Below are positions 1-8,892 of a stretch of 64,000 nt of DNA, in pieces. Numbering within the stretch: the first letter of the stretch is position 1; each line of letters starts with the position of its first letter. The notes beneath the pieces are model-generated. The model was not told the origin of the DNA and did no database searches. It worked only from the letters and a program-made list of their open reading frames with translations. The DNA is from Longimicrobiales bacterium (GTDB taxonomy: Bacteria > Gemmatimonadota > Gemmatimonadetes > Longimicrobiales > Gaopeijiaceae). Location: the NCBI GenBank assembly GCA_958296005.1, contig CATQHQ010000002.1, positions 1,795,501-1,859,500 on the forward strand. The letters are read 5' to 3'. A program made the position numbers and the translations under genes.

Positions 1-612
1 ACCCTTCCCCAGCGGGCAGAACAAGTCGATCACCCGGTTGGTCATGTCTGGCTCGCCGGCGAAGGTTCGCCCGCACTCCAGCTTGAGCTGCTCCCGGGGG
101 TGCATCGCGCTCAAGCGGTTGAACTCGGGGCGCTTCGTCGCTTCTGCAGGAGGTCCTCCGTTGACCTCGTCCAGGAACAGGAGCGGCGGGTTCTTCCCGT
201 TGCGAGGCCGCCTGCCCGCAGCACCGGACAGCTCGTCCCCGGTGCGCAACCCGAAGCGGTGGATCAGGCGCGAGTCGACGTAGACGTCGTCGTTGCCGGG
301 GACGTACCCGTCGTCGGGGCGGCGGATGAAGCCCGAGCCCCGTCCGAGGACCTCCAGCACGCCCAGGTACTGGCCCGGGGGGCGCTCTTGCGGCTCCGCA
401 GACGCCGACGACGCGGCTTCCGGATCGCGGCGAGCCCTGCGACGGCGACCTCTCCCGCGGCTCCTCCGCTTCCGGCGTCGGGCGGGCGGTCCGCTCGTTT
501 CCCCCGGATCGGGGCCCGGAGGCCGGTCGGTGGCCGGGGGTCGTTCGGCCAGCGGAAGCTCCGACTGGGCTTGCTGGTTGTCCTGGGAGGTCGGGGAAGG
601 CTGATCACTCAC
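1..612 (-). CDS. rho: Transcription termination factor Rho, N-terminal part (cut by window edge)
   Basis: The first 204 codons of Rho, the hexameric RNA helicase that ends transcription. The frame is open from a GTG at 612 to the window edge. Residues about 30-60 form an Arg-rich, low-complexity extension. The cold-shock-type RNA-binding domain follows (LEVLGRGSGFIRRP, then VPGNDDVYVDSRLIHRFGLRTGDE), then the linker with FLDEVNG and RPEFNRLSAMHPREQLKLE, ending at RVIDLFCPLGKG just before the ATPase core. Rho is normally about 420 residues or more, so the P-loop lies outside. No strong Shine-Dalgarno precedes the GTG (only GAAGATC), so the exact start is less certain than the identity. Confidence 0.93.
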   Translation of the reverse strand, partial: MSDQPSPTSQDNQQAQSELPLAERPPATDRPPGPDPGETSGPPARRRKRRSRGRGRRRRARRDPEAASSASAEPQERPPGQYLGVLEVLGRGSGFIRRPDDGYVPGNDDVYVDSRLIHRFGLRTGDELSGAAGRRPRNGKNPPLLFLDEVNGGPPAEATKRPEFNRLSAMHPREQLKLECGRTFAGEPDMTNRVIDLFCPLGKG

Positions 613-1047
613 GATCTTCTGCGCTTTTCCGGCTGAGTGCTGACAAAATCGAATCGGGGCGCCGCCGTCGGGCCGGCACCCGTCCGTCGTGGGTCGCAAC
701 CGTCGCAACGAATAGCGGTAGAACTTGGACCGGATGGTCCGAGCGGGCGCCGCCGGGGGGTCCACACCGGCTTGGCGCGACGGCGTAGGGACAAGGTTGA
801 CGTTTGCTACGGAGTTGGCAAGGGGCAGGTGGCCTCGGGCCGGGCTGGCGAGGTCCAGCTGCCGGTGTCCGCTGGAGAGGTCGCCTGCTGTCGCTGGAAG
901 TGGACAGCGGGGCCGCGCTGACGGGGGACGACCCTTGGCTCGGCGGTGCGGCACTTGGCCCATTTCGTTGGATTTTCTGTTGGCACGCTTATTGCAGTAG
1001 GTTGGTGGGCGACGAGTCGGTCCAAATGCGGGAGGAGGGTTGATCGG
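613..1047. promoter_or_regulatory. Divergent intergenic region between rho and the secreted Trp/His-rich protein
   Basis: A 435-bp gap without a convincing gene; the short frames in it lack ribosome sites and family resemblance. It must hold the rho promoter on the minus strand, which I could not place. On the plus strand it holds a sigma-54-type promoter at 981-996, annotated separately. Positions 866-870 (TGTCC) and 902-906 (GGACA) form a loose inverted pair that could belong to an activator site, but this is weak. Confidence 0.5.
981..996 (+). promoter_or_regulatory. Sigma-54 (RpoN) -24/-12 promoter
   Basis: TGGCACGCTTATTGCA matches the sigma-54 consensus TGGCAC-N5-TTGCW without a mismatch. 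The expected transcription start is near 1008, about 40 bp before the ATG at 1048 and ahead of the ribosome site at 1031-1038. Such promoters need an AAA+ enhancer-binding activator; none is encoded in the window. Confidence 0.8.
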
Positions 1048-2253
1048 ATGAAGCAGGGGATGAAGGTGTTGCTGGCAACCGGCGTGTTGCTCGTTTCGGC
1101 GACGGCGCCTGGGCCAGGGTCGGCGCAAGTCGCCAACCACGTATCGGCGAGGATCGGGCTCGCATCCGGCGGCGGCCTCGACCAGTCGTCCTGGGGGCTC
1201 TCCCTCGGCTACTGGGACGCTGGCGTCGGCGGCCACTGGTACAGGGTCGATCCCGGGTTCTTTCACACCGGCTGCTGGGGCAACGTCCATGCGCCCTCGT
1301 GGCACGACATCTTCTGGCACGATCCGTGGCATGACCCATGGCTAGATCCGTGGACCGGGTGCGCCTGGTACGGCGTCGGCTTCGGATGGCCCGGGTACGG
1401 CCTAGGCTTCGGGTGGCCCGCGCGTCGGCACGTGCGGGTCTACGCGGGATGGTGGGACTACCCGCTGTGGTCGGACTACGGGCCCGCGGGATGGTGGGAT
1501 TACGGCTACCGTCCCAGATGGAGCCACCGTCCTCGATACGCCATACGCGACGTCTACCCGCAAGGAAGGGGCCGCGTGGGACGCCGCTCGCCGATCTTCG
1601 GTCCCAGGTACAAGGTCGATCCGAGGGTCTACGTGACGGACAACGGCCCTGAGCGTCGGGTCTCCAAGGCGGTGCCCAGGGATGCCCGAACGGGCGTGCT
1701 CCGCCCCGACAGCCGCCGGGCCGACCCGCCCGACAGGTCCACCCGAAGGGCCAAGCCCCGCACCGGCGAAGGAGCACAGGTTCGGCCCGAAACTCGGCCC
1801 CGGACACCGCCCCAAGCCAGGCCCAGAGTCCGGCCGAAGGCCCCCATCCGGCCCACGGCGCGAGCCCGGCCGGAGGTGCGAACCCGCCCGACGGCGCGAG
1901 CCAGGCCGACAGCGCGAGCCAAACCCACGGCGCGAACCCGACCCACAGCGCGAGCCCGCCCGACGGCGCGAGCCAAACCCACAGCGCGAGCCCGGCCTAC
2001 GGTGCGCACCCGGCCCATGCCGATCACTCGGCGTCCGCCGTCCCGGCGGCCGGGAGCCGTGCCCAAGGCCCGTCCAGCTCCTGGGAGGCGTCCGGTGCCC
2101 AAGGTCCGTCCGGCACCGACGAGGCGTCCGGCACCCAAGGTTCGGTCGGCGCCAGCTAGGCGTCCGGCGCCCAAGGTCCGTCCGGCGCGTCGTCCACCGC
2201 CCAAGGGCAAGCCGAAGGCCAAGAGGCCCCCGGTGCGCCGTCGCGGCGGCTGA
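1048..2253 (+). CDS. Secreted Trp/His/Tyr-rich protein with Arg-Pro repeat tail
   Basis: A 401-residue protein of unknown function. The ATG at 1048 is preceded by GGAGGAGG at 1031-1038, so longer upstream starts are unlikely. Residues 1-26 form a Sec signal peptide (hydrophobic core LLATGVLLVSA, likely cleavage near GSAQ). Residues about 75-175 are very rich in Trp, His, Gly and Tyr, with WHD and DPW repeats and GFGWPGYG-like units. From about residue 240 to the end the protein is a basic repeat of RPTARA units, then A-P-x-R-R-P-x-P-K-V-R units. It is therefore a probable envelope or extracellular structural, metal- or polyanion-binding protein; that is inference. It is preceded by a sigma-54 promoter and converges on hutI. 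No enzyme motif is visible. Confidence 0.75.
   Translation: MKQGMKVLLATGVLLVSATAPGPGSAQVANHVSARIGLASGGGLDQSSWGLSLGYWDAGVGGHWYRVDPGFFHTGCWGNVHAPSWHDIFWHDPWHDPWLDPWTGCAWYGVGFGWPGYGLGFGWPARRHVRVYAGWWDYPLWSDYGPAGWWDYGYRPRWSHRPRYAIRDVYPQGRGRVGRRSPIFGPRYKVDPRVYVTDNGPERRVSKAVPRDARTGVLRPDSRRADPPDRSTRRAKPRTGEGAQVRPETRPRTPPQARPRVRPKAPIRPTARARPEVRTRPTARARPTARAKPTARTRPTARARPTARAKPTARARPTVRTRPMPITRRPPSRRPGAVPKARPAPGRRPVPKVRPAPTRRPAPKVRSAPARRPAPKVRPARRPPPKGKPKAKRPPVRRRGG
1852..2225 (+). repeat. Tandem Arg-Pro coding repeats
   Basis: In-frame degenerate short repeats encode RPTARA/KPTARA units (about 1852-2010), then PAPxRRPxPKVR units (about 2060-2200). Both are direct repeats of 12-36 bp with little variation, which suggests expansion by slippage or recombination. 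Confidence 0.8.
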
Positions 2254-2275
2254 CTCGACGACGGCAGCCGGGGCG

Positions 2276-3577
2276 CTACGACAGCGGAACGGGCTCGCCG
2301 TCCTTGATCAGCCCCGCCAGCGGGCTTCGGCCTACCCAGTAGCACAGCGTCGCCGGGTCCCGGACGTTCCATAGGGCCATGTCCGCGCGCTTTCGGGGCG
2401 CCAGGGTCCCTCGGTCGTCTTCCAGGCCCAGCACCTTGGCTGCGGCGACGGTGAACCCCCTCAACGCCTCCTCGGGCGTGAGACCGAAGAGCACGCACGC
2501 CAAGTTGAGGATCACGCCCACGTTGGTGATCGGCGACGAGCCCGGGTTGGCGTCGGTGGCCACGGCGACAGGGAGCCCTGCTTGCCGCATGGCGGCCACG
2601 GGAGGCTTCCGAGTCGCACCCAGCGTGTAGGCGGCCCCCGGCAACAGCGTCGCCGTCACCCCCGCAGCCGCCATCGCCGTCACGCCCGCGGACGACACGT
2701 ACTCCAGGTGGTCCGCCGAACGAGCGCCGACCGACGCGGCAAGCGCGCCCCCGCCGGTGTCCGACAGCTGGTCGGCGTGAAGCCGGCCGTGAAGCCGGCC
2801 AGCGATGCCCGCCCGCAGAACGGCCCGCGCCTCCTCCGGCGAGAACGCGATCCCTTCGCAGAACGCGTCCACGGCGGTCGCGATCCCCTGCTCCAGCGCA
2901 GCAGGCACGATCTTCCGGATCACGTAGGCGACGTACTCGTTGCGGCGTCCGACGAACTCGGGGGGAAGCGCGTGGGCCGCGAGGAGCGTCGGGCTCACGT
3001 CGATGGGCAGGTCGCTGCCCACCTGGGCGGCGGCCTCGAGCATCTTCAACTCCGTCTCCACGTCAAGGCCGTAGCCGGACTTGATTTCGACGGTGGTGAC
3101 CCCCCATCCCATCAGATCCCTGGCCCTGACGGCAGCGCCAGCGGCCAGCTCCCCGACCGAGGCACGTCGGGTGGCCTGCACCGTCGACCAGATCCCGCCG
3201 CCCGCCCGCGCGATCTCTTCGTACGACTCGCCGTGAAGCCGGCGGCGAAACTCGTCCGCTCGGTCTCCGCCGAAGACGAGGTGGGCGTGGCAGTCGATCA
3301 GCCCCGGCGTCATCCATGCGCCGTCGCAGAAGACGGTCTCGCGGGCGGCGGTCCCCGACGCGGCCGCCGGCAAGTCGGACGCCTTGCCGATCCATGCGAT
3401 CCGGCCGTTGGCGACGGCGACGGCGCCGTCCGTGATCAGCCCCAGGGACGAGTCGGTCATCGTGGCCAAGTTGACGTCGGTCCAAAGTCTGTCCCATGGC
3501 GGGTTCGACAGGGTTCGGCCTCCTTGAACGGGTGGGCGGTCGCGGGCCGCGGCGGGTTGCTCCTCTGTAGCTTCCAT
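2276..3577 (-). CDS. hutI: Imidazolonepropionase
   Basis: Hydrolyses 4-imidazolone-5-propionate to N-formimino-L-glutamate, the third step of histidine breakdown. It is a metal-dependent amidohydrolase: the HxH metal motif is in GLIDCHAHLVFGG, followed by EIKSGYGLD, LLAAHALP, LHADQLSD, SADHLEYVS and ATDANPGSSP, all typical of HutI. The ATG at 3577 gives 433 residues but has no Shine-Dalgarno and lies 2 bp from the divergent hutF ATG. A perfect AAGGAGG at 3519-3525 stands 7 nt ahead of a CTG at 3511, just before the conserved RLWTDVNLATM start of the domain. That CTG would give 411 residues, the usual length, so translation may really begin there. Confidence 0.95.
   Translation of the reverse strand: MEATEEQPAAARDRPPVQGGRTLSNPPWDRLWTDVNLATMTDSSLGLITDGAVAVANGRIAWIGKASDLPAAASGTAARETVFCDGAWMTPGLIDCHAHLVFGGDRADEFRRRLHGESYEEIARAGGGIWSTVQATRRASVGELAAGAAVRARDLMGWGVTTVEIKSGYGLDVETELKMLEAAAQVGSDLPIDVSPTLLAAHALPPEFVGRRNEYVAYVIRKIVPAALEQGIATAVDAFCEGIAFSPEEARAVLRAGIAGRLHGRLHADQLSDTGGGALAASVGARSADHLEYVSSAGVTAMAAAGVTATLLPGAAYTLGATRKPPVAAMRQAGLPVAVATDANPGSSPITNVGVILNLACVLFGLTPEEALRGFTVAAAKVLGLEDDRGTLAPRKRADMALWNVRDPATLCYWVGRSPLAGLIKDGEPVPLS
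3519..3525 (-). promoter_or_regulatory. Strong ribosome binding site inside the annotated hutI 5' end
   Basis: AAGGAGG on the minus strand, with a 7-nt spacer to CTG at 3509-3511. No ATG, GTG or TTG in the hutI frame sits at a suitable distance. It argues for a CTG start for hutI, or for a chance match inside the N-terminal extension. Confidence 0.5.
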
Positions 3578-3579
3578 GC

Positions 3580-5061
3580 ATGAACGTGGACGCTCACGAC
3601 GATCCTGGCGAGACGGCGCCGCGCTCCATCCTCCGCTTCGAACGCCTGCTCGTGGGCGACCAATGGCGGCGCGACGTCTGCGTCGAGGTGGGCGAGGACG
3701 GCCGGATCGCATCGCTGGCGCCGGCGGAGATCGGCGCGGGCAGCGAACGGGTCGCCGGATGGACGGTTCCCGGCGTGCCGAACGTTCACAGCCACGCCTT
3801 CCAGCGGGCGATGGCCGGCTTGGCCGAAGGCGGCGGGGGAACCGACCGCCGGGCCAGTTCGTTCTGGCGCTGGCGCGAAGTGATGTACGAGTTCCTGCGG
3901 AGGCTGTCGCCGGACGACGTCGAGGCGGTCGCCGCCCAGGCGTACGTGGAGATGCTGAAGGCGGGGTTCACCTGCGTGGGCGAGTTCCACTACCTGCACC
4001 ACCCGCCCGGCGGGGGCACCTACGACGACGAGGCCGAGACCAGCCGGCGCATCCTGCGAGCTGCGGACACTGCCGGGATCGGGCTGGTCCACATGCCCGT
4101 CGTGTACGAGACCGGCGGCTTCGGCGGGGAGCCGCTGAGGGGCGGGCAGCTGCGGTTCCGCATGGACCTGGAGGGCGTCCGCCGTCTTCTCGAGGGGCTT
4201 GAGCGCGACATTGGCAGGCCCGGGGACGCGCAGGCGGGCCGGCGGCGCCTAGGCTGGGCGGTGCACAGCCTGCGGGCCGTGTCCCGGGAATCGTTCGACC
4301 GGATCGCCGACTTTGTGGGGAGTCGCGAGAGCGGCTTGCAGTCGCCCGTGCACATCCACGTGGCCGAACAGGAGCGGGAGGTGCGCGAATGCTTGGCGGC
4401 GAGGGGCGCTCGTCCCGTCGAGTGGCTGCTGGACAACGCGCCCGTGGACGAGCGCTGGTGCCTGGTTCACGCCACGCACGTCGACGACGCCGAGGTCCGA
4501 GAGATCGCCGCGCGCGGGGCCGTCGTCGGCCTGTGCCCCACGACCGAAGCCAACTTGGGCGACGGGCTCTTCCCCTTGGGACGCTTCGTCGGCTGCGGCG
4601 GGAGGTTCGGGATCGGCACCGACAGTCACGTCTCCCGCAGTCCGGCGGAGGAGCTCCGCGTCTTGGAGTACGGGCAGCGGCTGACCCTGCGGACCCGGAG
4701 CGTGCTGGGACGAACGGCCGACCAAGAAGGGGCCCTGGCCGGCGCGGGCGGTGCCCTGCTGGATCGCGCTTGGCAAGACGGTGCCCAGGCGCTGGGATGG
4801 GATGGGGGACGGGCGGCGGCGGGGTGCCGGGCCGACTTCGTGGTCCTGGACTCCGATCACCCGGCGTTGGTCGGGCGAGACGGGCACGCCGTGTTGGATT
4901 CCTGGGTGTTCTCGGGAACCGACAACCCCGTGAGCCACGTCTTCGTGGGCGGCGTCCGAGTGATCGAGGACGGCCGGCACGCCCGGGAGGAGGAGGTCGC
5001 GCGGGCGTTCCGAGAGAGTGCGAGGCGGCTGGGGCGGATCAGGAGCCCATCGGGAGCTTGA
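3580..5061 (+). CDS. hutF: Formimidoylglutamate deiminase
   Basis: Converts N-formimino-L-glutamate to N-formyl-L-glutamate plus ammonia, the HutF branch of histidine use; the matching HutG deformylase is not in the window. Amidohydrolase features: metal ligands H70 and H72 in [10 protein letters not shown], then [22 protein letters not shown] and [17 protein letters not shown], diagnostic of HutF rather than HutI. Its 493 residues are slightly more than the usual 450-460, with a short acidic N-terminal extension. The ATG at 3580 lacks a Shine-Dalgarno, so translation may be leaderless or start a little later. The 3' end overlaps the convergent hutU by 23 bp. Confidence 0.93.
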   Translation: MNVDAHDDPGETAPRSILRFERLLVGDQWRRDVCVEVGEDGRIASLAPAEIGAGSERVAGWTVPGVPNVHSHAFQRAMAGLAEGGGGTDRRASSFWRWREVMYEFLRRLSPDDVEAVAAQAYVEMLKAGFTCVGEFHYLHHPPGGGTYDDEAETSRRILRAADTAGIGLVHMPVVYETGGFGGEPLRGGQLRFRMDLEGVRRLLEGLERDIGRPGDAQAGRRRLGWAVHSLRAVSRESFDRIADFVGSRESGLQSPVHIHVAEQEREVRECLAARGARPVEWLLDNAPVDERWCLVHATHVDDAEVREIAARGAVVGLCPTTEANLGDGLFPLGRFVGCGGRFGIGTDSHVSRSPAEELRVLEYGQRLTLRTRSVLGRTADQEGALAGAGGALLDRAWQDGAQALGWDGGRAAAGCRADFVVLDSDHPALVGRDGHAVLDSWVFSGTDNPVSHVFVGGVRVIEDGRHAREEEVARAFRESARRLGRIRSPSGA

Positions 5062-6688
5062 TTCCGGCGACCCGGGCCGTGGCGGTCGCTTCCTCGTAGC
5101 CTGCGTCGGCGTGGCGGGCGACGCCGATCCCGGGATCGTTGGTTAGCACCCGCTCGATCCGGACGGCCATCTCAGGGGTTCCGTCGGCGACCAAGACCTG
5201 TCCCGCGTGGAGTGAGTCGCCGATCCCGACGCCCCCGCCGTGGTGGAACGACACCCAGCTCGCGCCCGAGGCCGTGTTGAGCAGGGCGTTCAGGACCGGC
5301 CAGTCGGCCACGGCGTCGGTTCCGTCGCGCATCCCTTCGGTCTCCCTGTAGGGGGACGCCACCGAGCCCGTGTCCAGATGGTCGCGGCCGATCACGATCG
5401 GCGCCCCCACTTCGCCGCGAGCCACCAGATCGTTGACCGCCAACCCGAAGCGGGCCCGCTCGCCCTGTCCCAGCCAGCAGATCCGCGCCGGGAGTCCCTG
5501 GAAGGCGACCTGTTCCCGGGCCATGCGGATCCATCGACAGAGGTGGTCGTCCCCGGGGAACATCTGCAGCACTAGCTCGTCGGTCCGGTAGATGTCGGCA
5601 GGGTCGCCGGAGAGGGCGGCCCAGCGGAACGGTCCCTTCCCCTGACAGAACAAGGGTCGCACGTACGCCGGAACGAACCCGGGGTACGAGAAAGCGTCCT
5701 CGAAGCCCGCTTCCTTGGCGTAGCCCCGCAGGTTGTTGCCGTAGTCCACGGCGACGGCGCCGCGCCGCGACATCTCGACGATCGCCTCGCAGTGCACGCG
5801 GATCGACGCCAGCGACCGTTTCCGGTACTCCGCCGGATCGCGCTCCCGCAGCTCCTCCGCCTGGCCGACCGTCAAGCCTGCCGGGATATAGCTCATGGGG
5901 TCGTGGGCCGAGGTCTGGTCCGTCACGACGTCGGGCGTCGCACCTCGCTCCAGCAACGCCGGGAGCACCTCGGCGCAGTTCCCCGCCAGCCCCACGGACA
6001 CGGCTCGGCCGTCGCGGGTCGCCGCCTCGATCCACCGAACGGCTTCGTCCAGGTCCTCGGTCATGCGGTCGCAGTAGCGGGTCTCGATCCGCCGACGGAT
6101 CCGTCGCGGGTCCGCCTCCACCACCAGCACGGCGGCCCCGTTCATCGTCGCGGCGAGGGGCTGAGCGCCCCCCATCCCGCCCATCCCGCCGGTGAGTATC
6201 CATCGGCCTGCCAGCGAGCCTCCAAAGTGGGCCTCCGCCATGGCGCCGAACGTCTCGTAGGTGCCCTGGAGGATGCCTTGGGTGCCGATGTATATCCACG
6301 ATCCGGCGGTCATCTGCCCGTACATCGTCAGGCCGGCGCGCTCCAGCTCGCGGAAGTGGTCCCAGGTCGCCCACCGGCCCACCAAGTTGGCGTTGGCGAT
6401 GAGGACCCGAGGCGCGTGCCGGTGTGTCCGGAAGACGGCGACGGGCTTGCCGGACTGGACCAGCAGCGTCTCGTCGTCCTCCAGCTCCCGCAGCGAGGCG
6501 ACGATGGCGTCGAAGGCGGCCCAGCTCCGCGCGGCCCTCCCGGTTCCGCCGTAGACGACCAGCTCGTCGGGGTTCTCGGCCACCTCCGGGTCCAGGTTGT
6601 TCATCAGCATCCGAAGGGCCGCCTCCTGGGTCCAGCCCTTGCACTGGAGCTTGGCGCCTCGGGGGGCGCGCACGGCGCGTGCGGTCAT
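5039..6688 (-). CDS. hutU: Urocanate hydratase (urocanase)
   Basis: Converts urocanate to imidazolonepropionate with tightly bound NAD+, the second step of histidine degradation. Length is 549 residues, as usual for the family. Visible signatures are [17 protein letters not shown] (residues 123-139), the glycine-rich [11 protein letters not shown] (167-177) of the NAD+ site, [10 protein letters not shown], and [15 protein letters not shown] near the C-terminus. The ATG at 6688 has AAGGAGG at 6695-6701 and overlaps the hutH stop by 4 nt (ATGA), so translation is coupled. The same frame stays open well upstream, but that extension is a shadow of hutH. Confidence 0.97.
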   Translation of the reverse strand: MTARAVRAPRGAKLQCKGWTQEAALRMLMNNLDPEVAENPDELVVYGGTGRAARSWAAFDAIVASLRELEDDETLLVQSGKPVAVFRTHRHAPRVLIANANLVGRWATWDHFRELERAGLTMYGQMTAGSWIYIGTQGILQGTYETFGAMAEAHFGGSLAGRWILTGGMGGMGGAQPLAATMNGAAVLVVEADPRRIRRRIETRYCDRMTEDLDEAVRWIEAATRDGRAVSVGLAGNCAEVLPALLERGATPDVVTDQTSAHDPMSYIPAGLTVGQAEELRERDPAEYRKRSLASIRVHCEAIVEMSRRGAVAVDYGNNLRGYAKEAGFEDAFSYPGFVPAYVRPLFCQGKGPFRWAALSGDPADIYRTDELVLQMFPGDDHLCRWIRMAREQVAFQGLPARICWLGQGERARFGLAVNDLVARGEVGAPIVIGRDHLDTGSVASPYRETEGMRDGTDAVADWPVLNALLNTASGASWVSFHHGGGVGIGDSLHAGQVLVADGTPEMAVRIERVLTNDPGIGVARHADAGYEEATATARVAGIKLPMGS

Positions 6689-8217
6689 GCCGGTCCTCCT
6701 TTCCGCAGCATCTCGACGACGGCGGCGATATCGTCTGCCAGCGGCCGGTCCTCGTCCAGAGGCGGCACCCGCCGGCGCACCGCCTCCACAGCGGCTTCGA
6801 CGCCGCGGCCGGCCCGCAGGGGGCGGTGGAACTCGACGGCTTGGGCGGCGCACAGCAGCTCCACGGCCAGCACCGTCTCCAGTAGCTCCACGCTGCGGCG
6901 GAGCTTGCGGGCGGTCGCCATCCCCATCGAGACGTGATCTTCGCGCGAAGCGCTGGTCGGCACCGAGTCCACGCTGGCGGGCGTCGCCAGGACGCGCATC
7001 TCCGAGAGGGCGTCGACGGCCGTGATCTGGGCGACCATGAACCCCGAGCAGACGCCGGGACGGCTCGCGAGGAAGGCGGGCAACCCGGAGAGGTCGGGGT
7101 TCAGGAGGCGGTCGGTGCGCCGTTCGGAGATCGAGGCCACGTCGGCAGCGGCGATCGCCGCCAAGTCCAGGCACTGGGCGACGACCTGGGCGTGGAAGTT
7201 GCCGCCGCTGAGCACGGTGCCGCGCGCGGGGTCGGCGCCGACGTCGGTCGGTGCCACGGCTTCGGGCAGCACCAGCGGGTTGTCGGTGGTGGAGTTGGCT
7301 TCGGTGGCGACGATCCGCGACGCGTACTCCAGGGCCTCCCGAGCGGCGCCGTGGACCTGGGGCATGCAGCGCAGCGAATACGCGTCCTGCACCCTGGGGT
7401 CGCCGTCGCGGTGGGACTCGCGGATCTCCGAGTCCTGGAGCAGGTCCCACAGCCGAGCCGCGCTGGCGGCCTGTCCCGGGTGGGGGCGGACGGCTTGGAT
7501 CTCGGGCCGGAAGGCGTCGGGCGTGCCCTTGAGTCCCTCCAGGCTGGCGGCCCCGGCGACGTCGGCCGCATCCAGCGCTCGGGCGAAGCGCAGCAGCGCC
7601 AACGCTCCGACGGCGGTCGTAGCCTGCGTGCCGTTGACGAGGGAGACCCCCTCCTTCTCGGCCAAGTCCAGGGGCGGGATGCCGGCCTCCGCCAGGACGC
7701 CGGCTGCATCGGCCTCGTCGCCGTCCGATGCATGGGCCCGCCCTTCGCCCATCAGCGCCAGGGCGATGTGGGCCAGGGGGGCCAAGTCGCCGCTGGCGCC
7801 AACCGACCCGATCTCGGGCACGACCGGGTGGACGCCGCAGTTGAGCATCTGCACCAGCCGCTCCACCACCACCGGTCGGATCCCCGAGTGGCCCCGGATC
7901 AGGGCGTTGACGCGGAGGACCAGCACCGCCCGCACCTCGGCGACGGGAAGGGGGCGGCCCACGCCCGCCGCATGGCTCCGTACCAAGTTGCGCTGCAGAG
8001 CCCGCTGTTCGCTTCGGGCGATCGTCACATCCGCCAGCCGTCCGAACCCAGTCGTGACCCCGTACACCGGCGCGCCCTCCTGCAACAGGCGTTCCAGCAC
8101 CGCCCGGGACCGGCGCACCCGCGCCATCGCGTCCTCGTGAAGCCGAACCGGGACTCTTTCGCAGGCCACCGCTTCGATCTGGGCGAGGGTGAGCCCTTCG
8201 CCGTTTAGGACGATCAC
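6685..8217 (-). CDS. hutH: Histidine ammonia-lyase
   Basis: Deaminates L-histidine to urocanate, the entry step of the pathway. Length is 510 residues. The Ala141-Ser142-Gly143 triad in [14 protein letters not shown] matures autocatalytically into the MIO electrophile, and the catalytic Tyr is in VYGVTTGFG at residue 52. STTDNPLV and [15 protein letters not shown] are also typical. The GTG at 8217 overlaps the stop of the upstream AhpD-like gene by 4 nt (GTGA), which makes hutH the middle gene of a tightly coupled three-gene operon ending in hutU. Confidence 0.97.
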   Translation of the reverse strand: MIVLNGEGLTLAQIEAVACERVPVRLHEDAMARVRRSRAVLERLLQEGAPVYGVTTGFGRLADVTIARSEQRALQRNLVRSHAAGVGRPLPVAEVRAVLVLRVNALIRGHSGIRPVVVERLVQMLNCGVHPVVPEIGSVGASGDLAPLAHIALALMGEGRAHASDGDEADAAGVLAEAGIPPLDLAEKEGVSLVNGTQATTAVGALALLRFARALDAADVAGAASLEGLKGTPDAFRPEIQAVRPHPGQAASAARLWDLLQDSEIRESHRDGDPRVQDAYSLRCMPQVHGAAREALEYASRIVATEANSTTDNPLVLPEAVAPTDVGADPARGTVLSGGNFHAQVVAQCLDLAAIAAADVASISERRTDRLLNPDLSGLPAFLASRPGVCSGFMVAQITAVDALSEMRVLATPASVDSVPTSASREDHVSMGMATARKLRRSVELLETVLAVELLCAAQAVEFHRPLRAGRGVEAAVEAVRRRVPPLDEDRPLADDIAAVVEMLRKGGPA

Positions 8218-8843
8218 CGGTCCGTCCGCAACGCCCGAGCCGGCGGCGACGTTCGCCGCTCTGCCCGGATCGCCTCGAACTCGTCCAGGGGCAGCACCAA
8301 GTCCTCGGGGCGCCAGTACTCCTCCAGCTCGACCCCCAGGCCGTCGGCCAGTCGGTTCACGTAGGCGTAGTAGGCCGTCACCTGGCAGATGTCGAGGACC
8401 GCTCGGTCGTCGAAGCCCGCCTGCCGAAGGGCTTCCGCGTCGGCCGCGGTCATGTCGCCTGGGTCGCGGGTCAGCTTGGCGGCGTACTCCAGCATGGCGA
8501 CGTCCTGTCCGGTCAAGCCGTCGGGACGGCGCCCTCGGGCGAGGGCCTGGGCGAGTCCTGATCCCGCAAGTCGACGGAGTCCCGCTCCGTGGTGGTTGAT
8601 TCAGTAGAAGCAGTCGTTCTCCGCGGAGACGACGACGGCGATCATCTCCCGCTGGGCGAGAGACAGCGGCGACGGCCCCCGCATCAGGTGGCTGTACAGG
8701 ACGTAGTGGTGCTCCAGCGAGGGCGGGTTCAGGGAGTGAACGGCCAGGATGTGGTCCAGCCCGGCGGGGCCGGAGAAGCGCGCCCGGAGCGCCGCCATCT
8801 CGGGACCCTCTTCCTGCGGCGAAGCGTGTCGGACGTAGGCCAT
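8214..8843 (-). CDS. AhpD-like peroxidase-related selenoprotein (in-frame TGA read as Sec81)
   Basis: A peroxidase-related enzyme of the AhpD/carboxymuconolactone decarboxylase family. Conventional calling splits it into 80 codons (8601-8843) and 100 codons (8214-8516). The two pieces are in one frame, and the bridge between them translates cleanly ([15 protein letters not shown]). The N-terminal part has [15 protein letters not shown] and the family signature [20 protein letters not shown]; the C-terminal part has [46 protein letters not shown]. Relatives read CxxC at the active site; here it is C78-F-Y-TGA, so the stop sits precisely at the second cysteine. A SECIS-like hairpin follows. A simple nonsense mutation is the alternative. 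The gene leads the hutH-hutU operon with a 4-nt overlap; ATG 8843 has no clear Shine-Dalgarno. Confidence 0.78.
8574..8590 (-). promoter_or_regulatory. SECIS-like hairpin downstream of the in-frame TGA
   Basis: On the minus strand, 10 nt after the TGA (8601-8603), ACGGAG-CGGGA-CTCCGT forms a perfect 6-bp stem with a 5-nt loop. The loop starts 16 nt past the TGA and has G as its second base. This fits the bacterial SECIS rule: a stem-loop close to the UGA with a G early in the apical loop, as in E. coli fdhF. The 17-nt size equals the minimal upper SECIS stem-loop. Confidence 0.65.
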
Positions 8844-8892
8844 GGAGGTACTATCAGCACGAAGCGCTTAGCCAGCAATAGGAGGAGATGCC

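Noticed and set aside
637..921. Small plus-strand gene in the rho upstream region
   Set aside because: No ribosome site, no family resemblance, and the composition matches chance frames in GC-rich DNA.
5039..7450. 803-residue urocanase with a long N-terminal extension
   Set aside because: The extension is an out-of-frame reading of hutH; a strong ribosome site and ATG stand at 6688.
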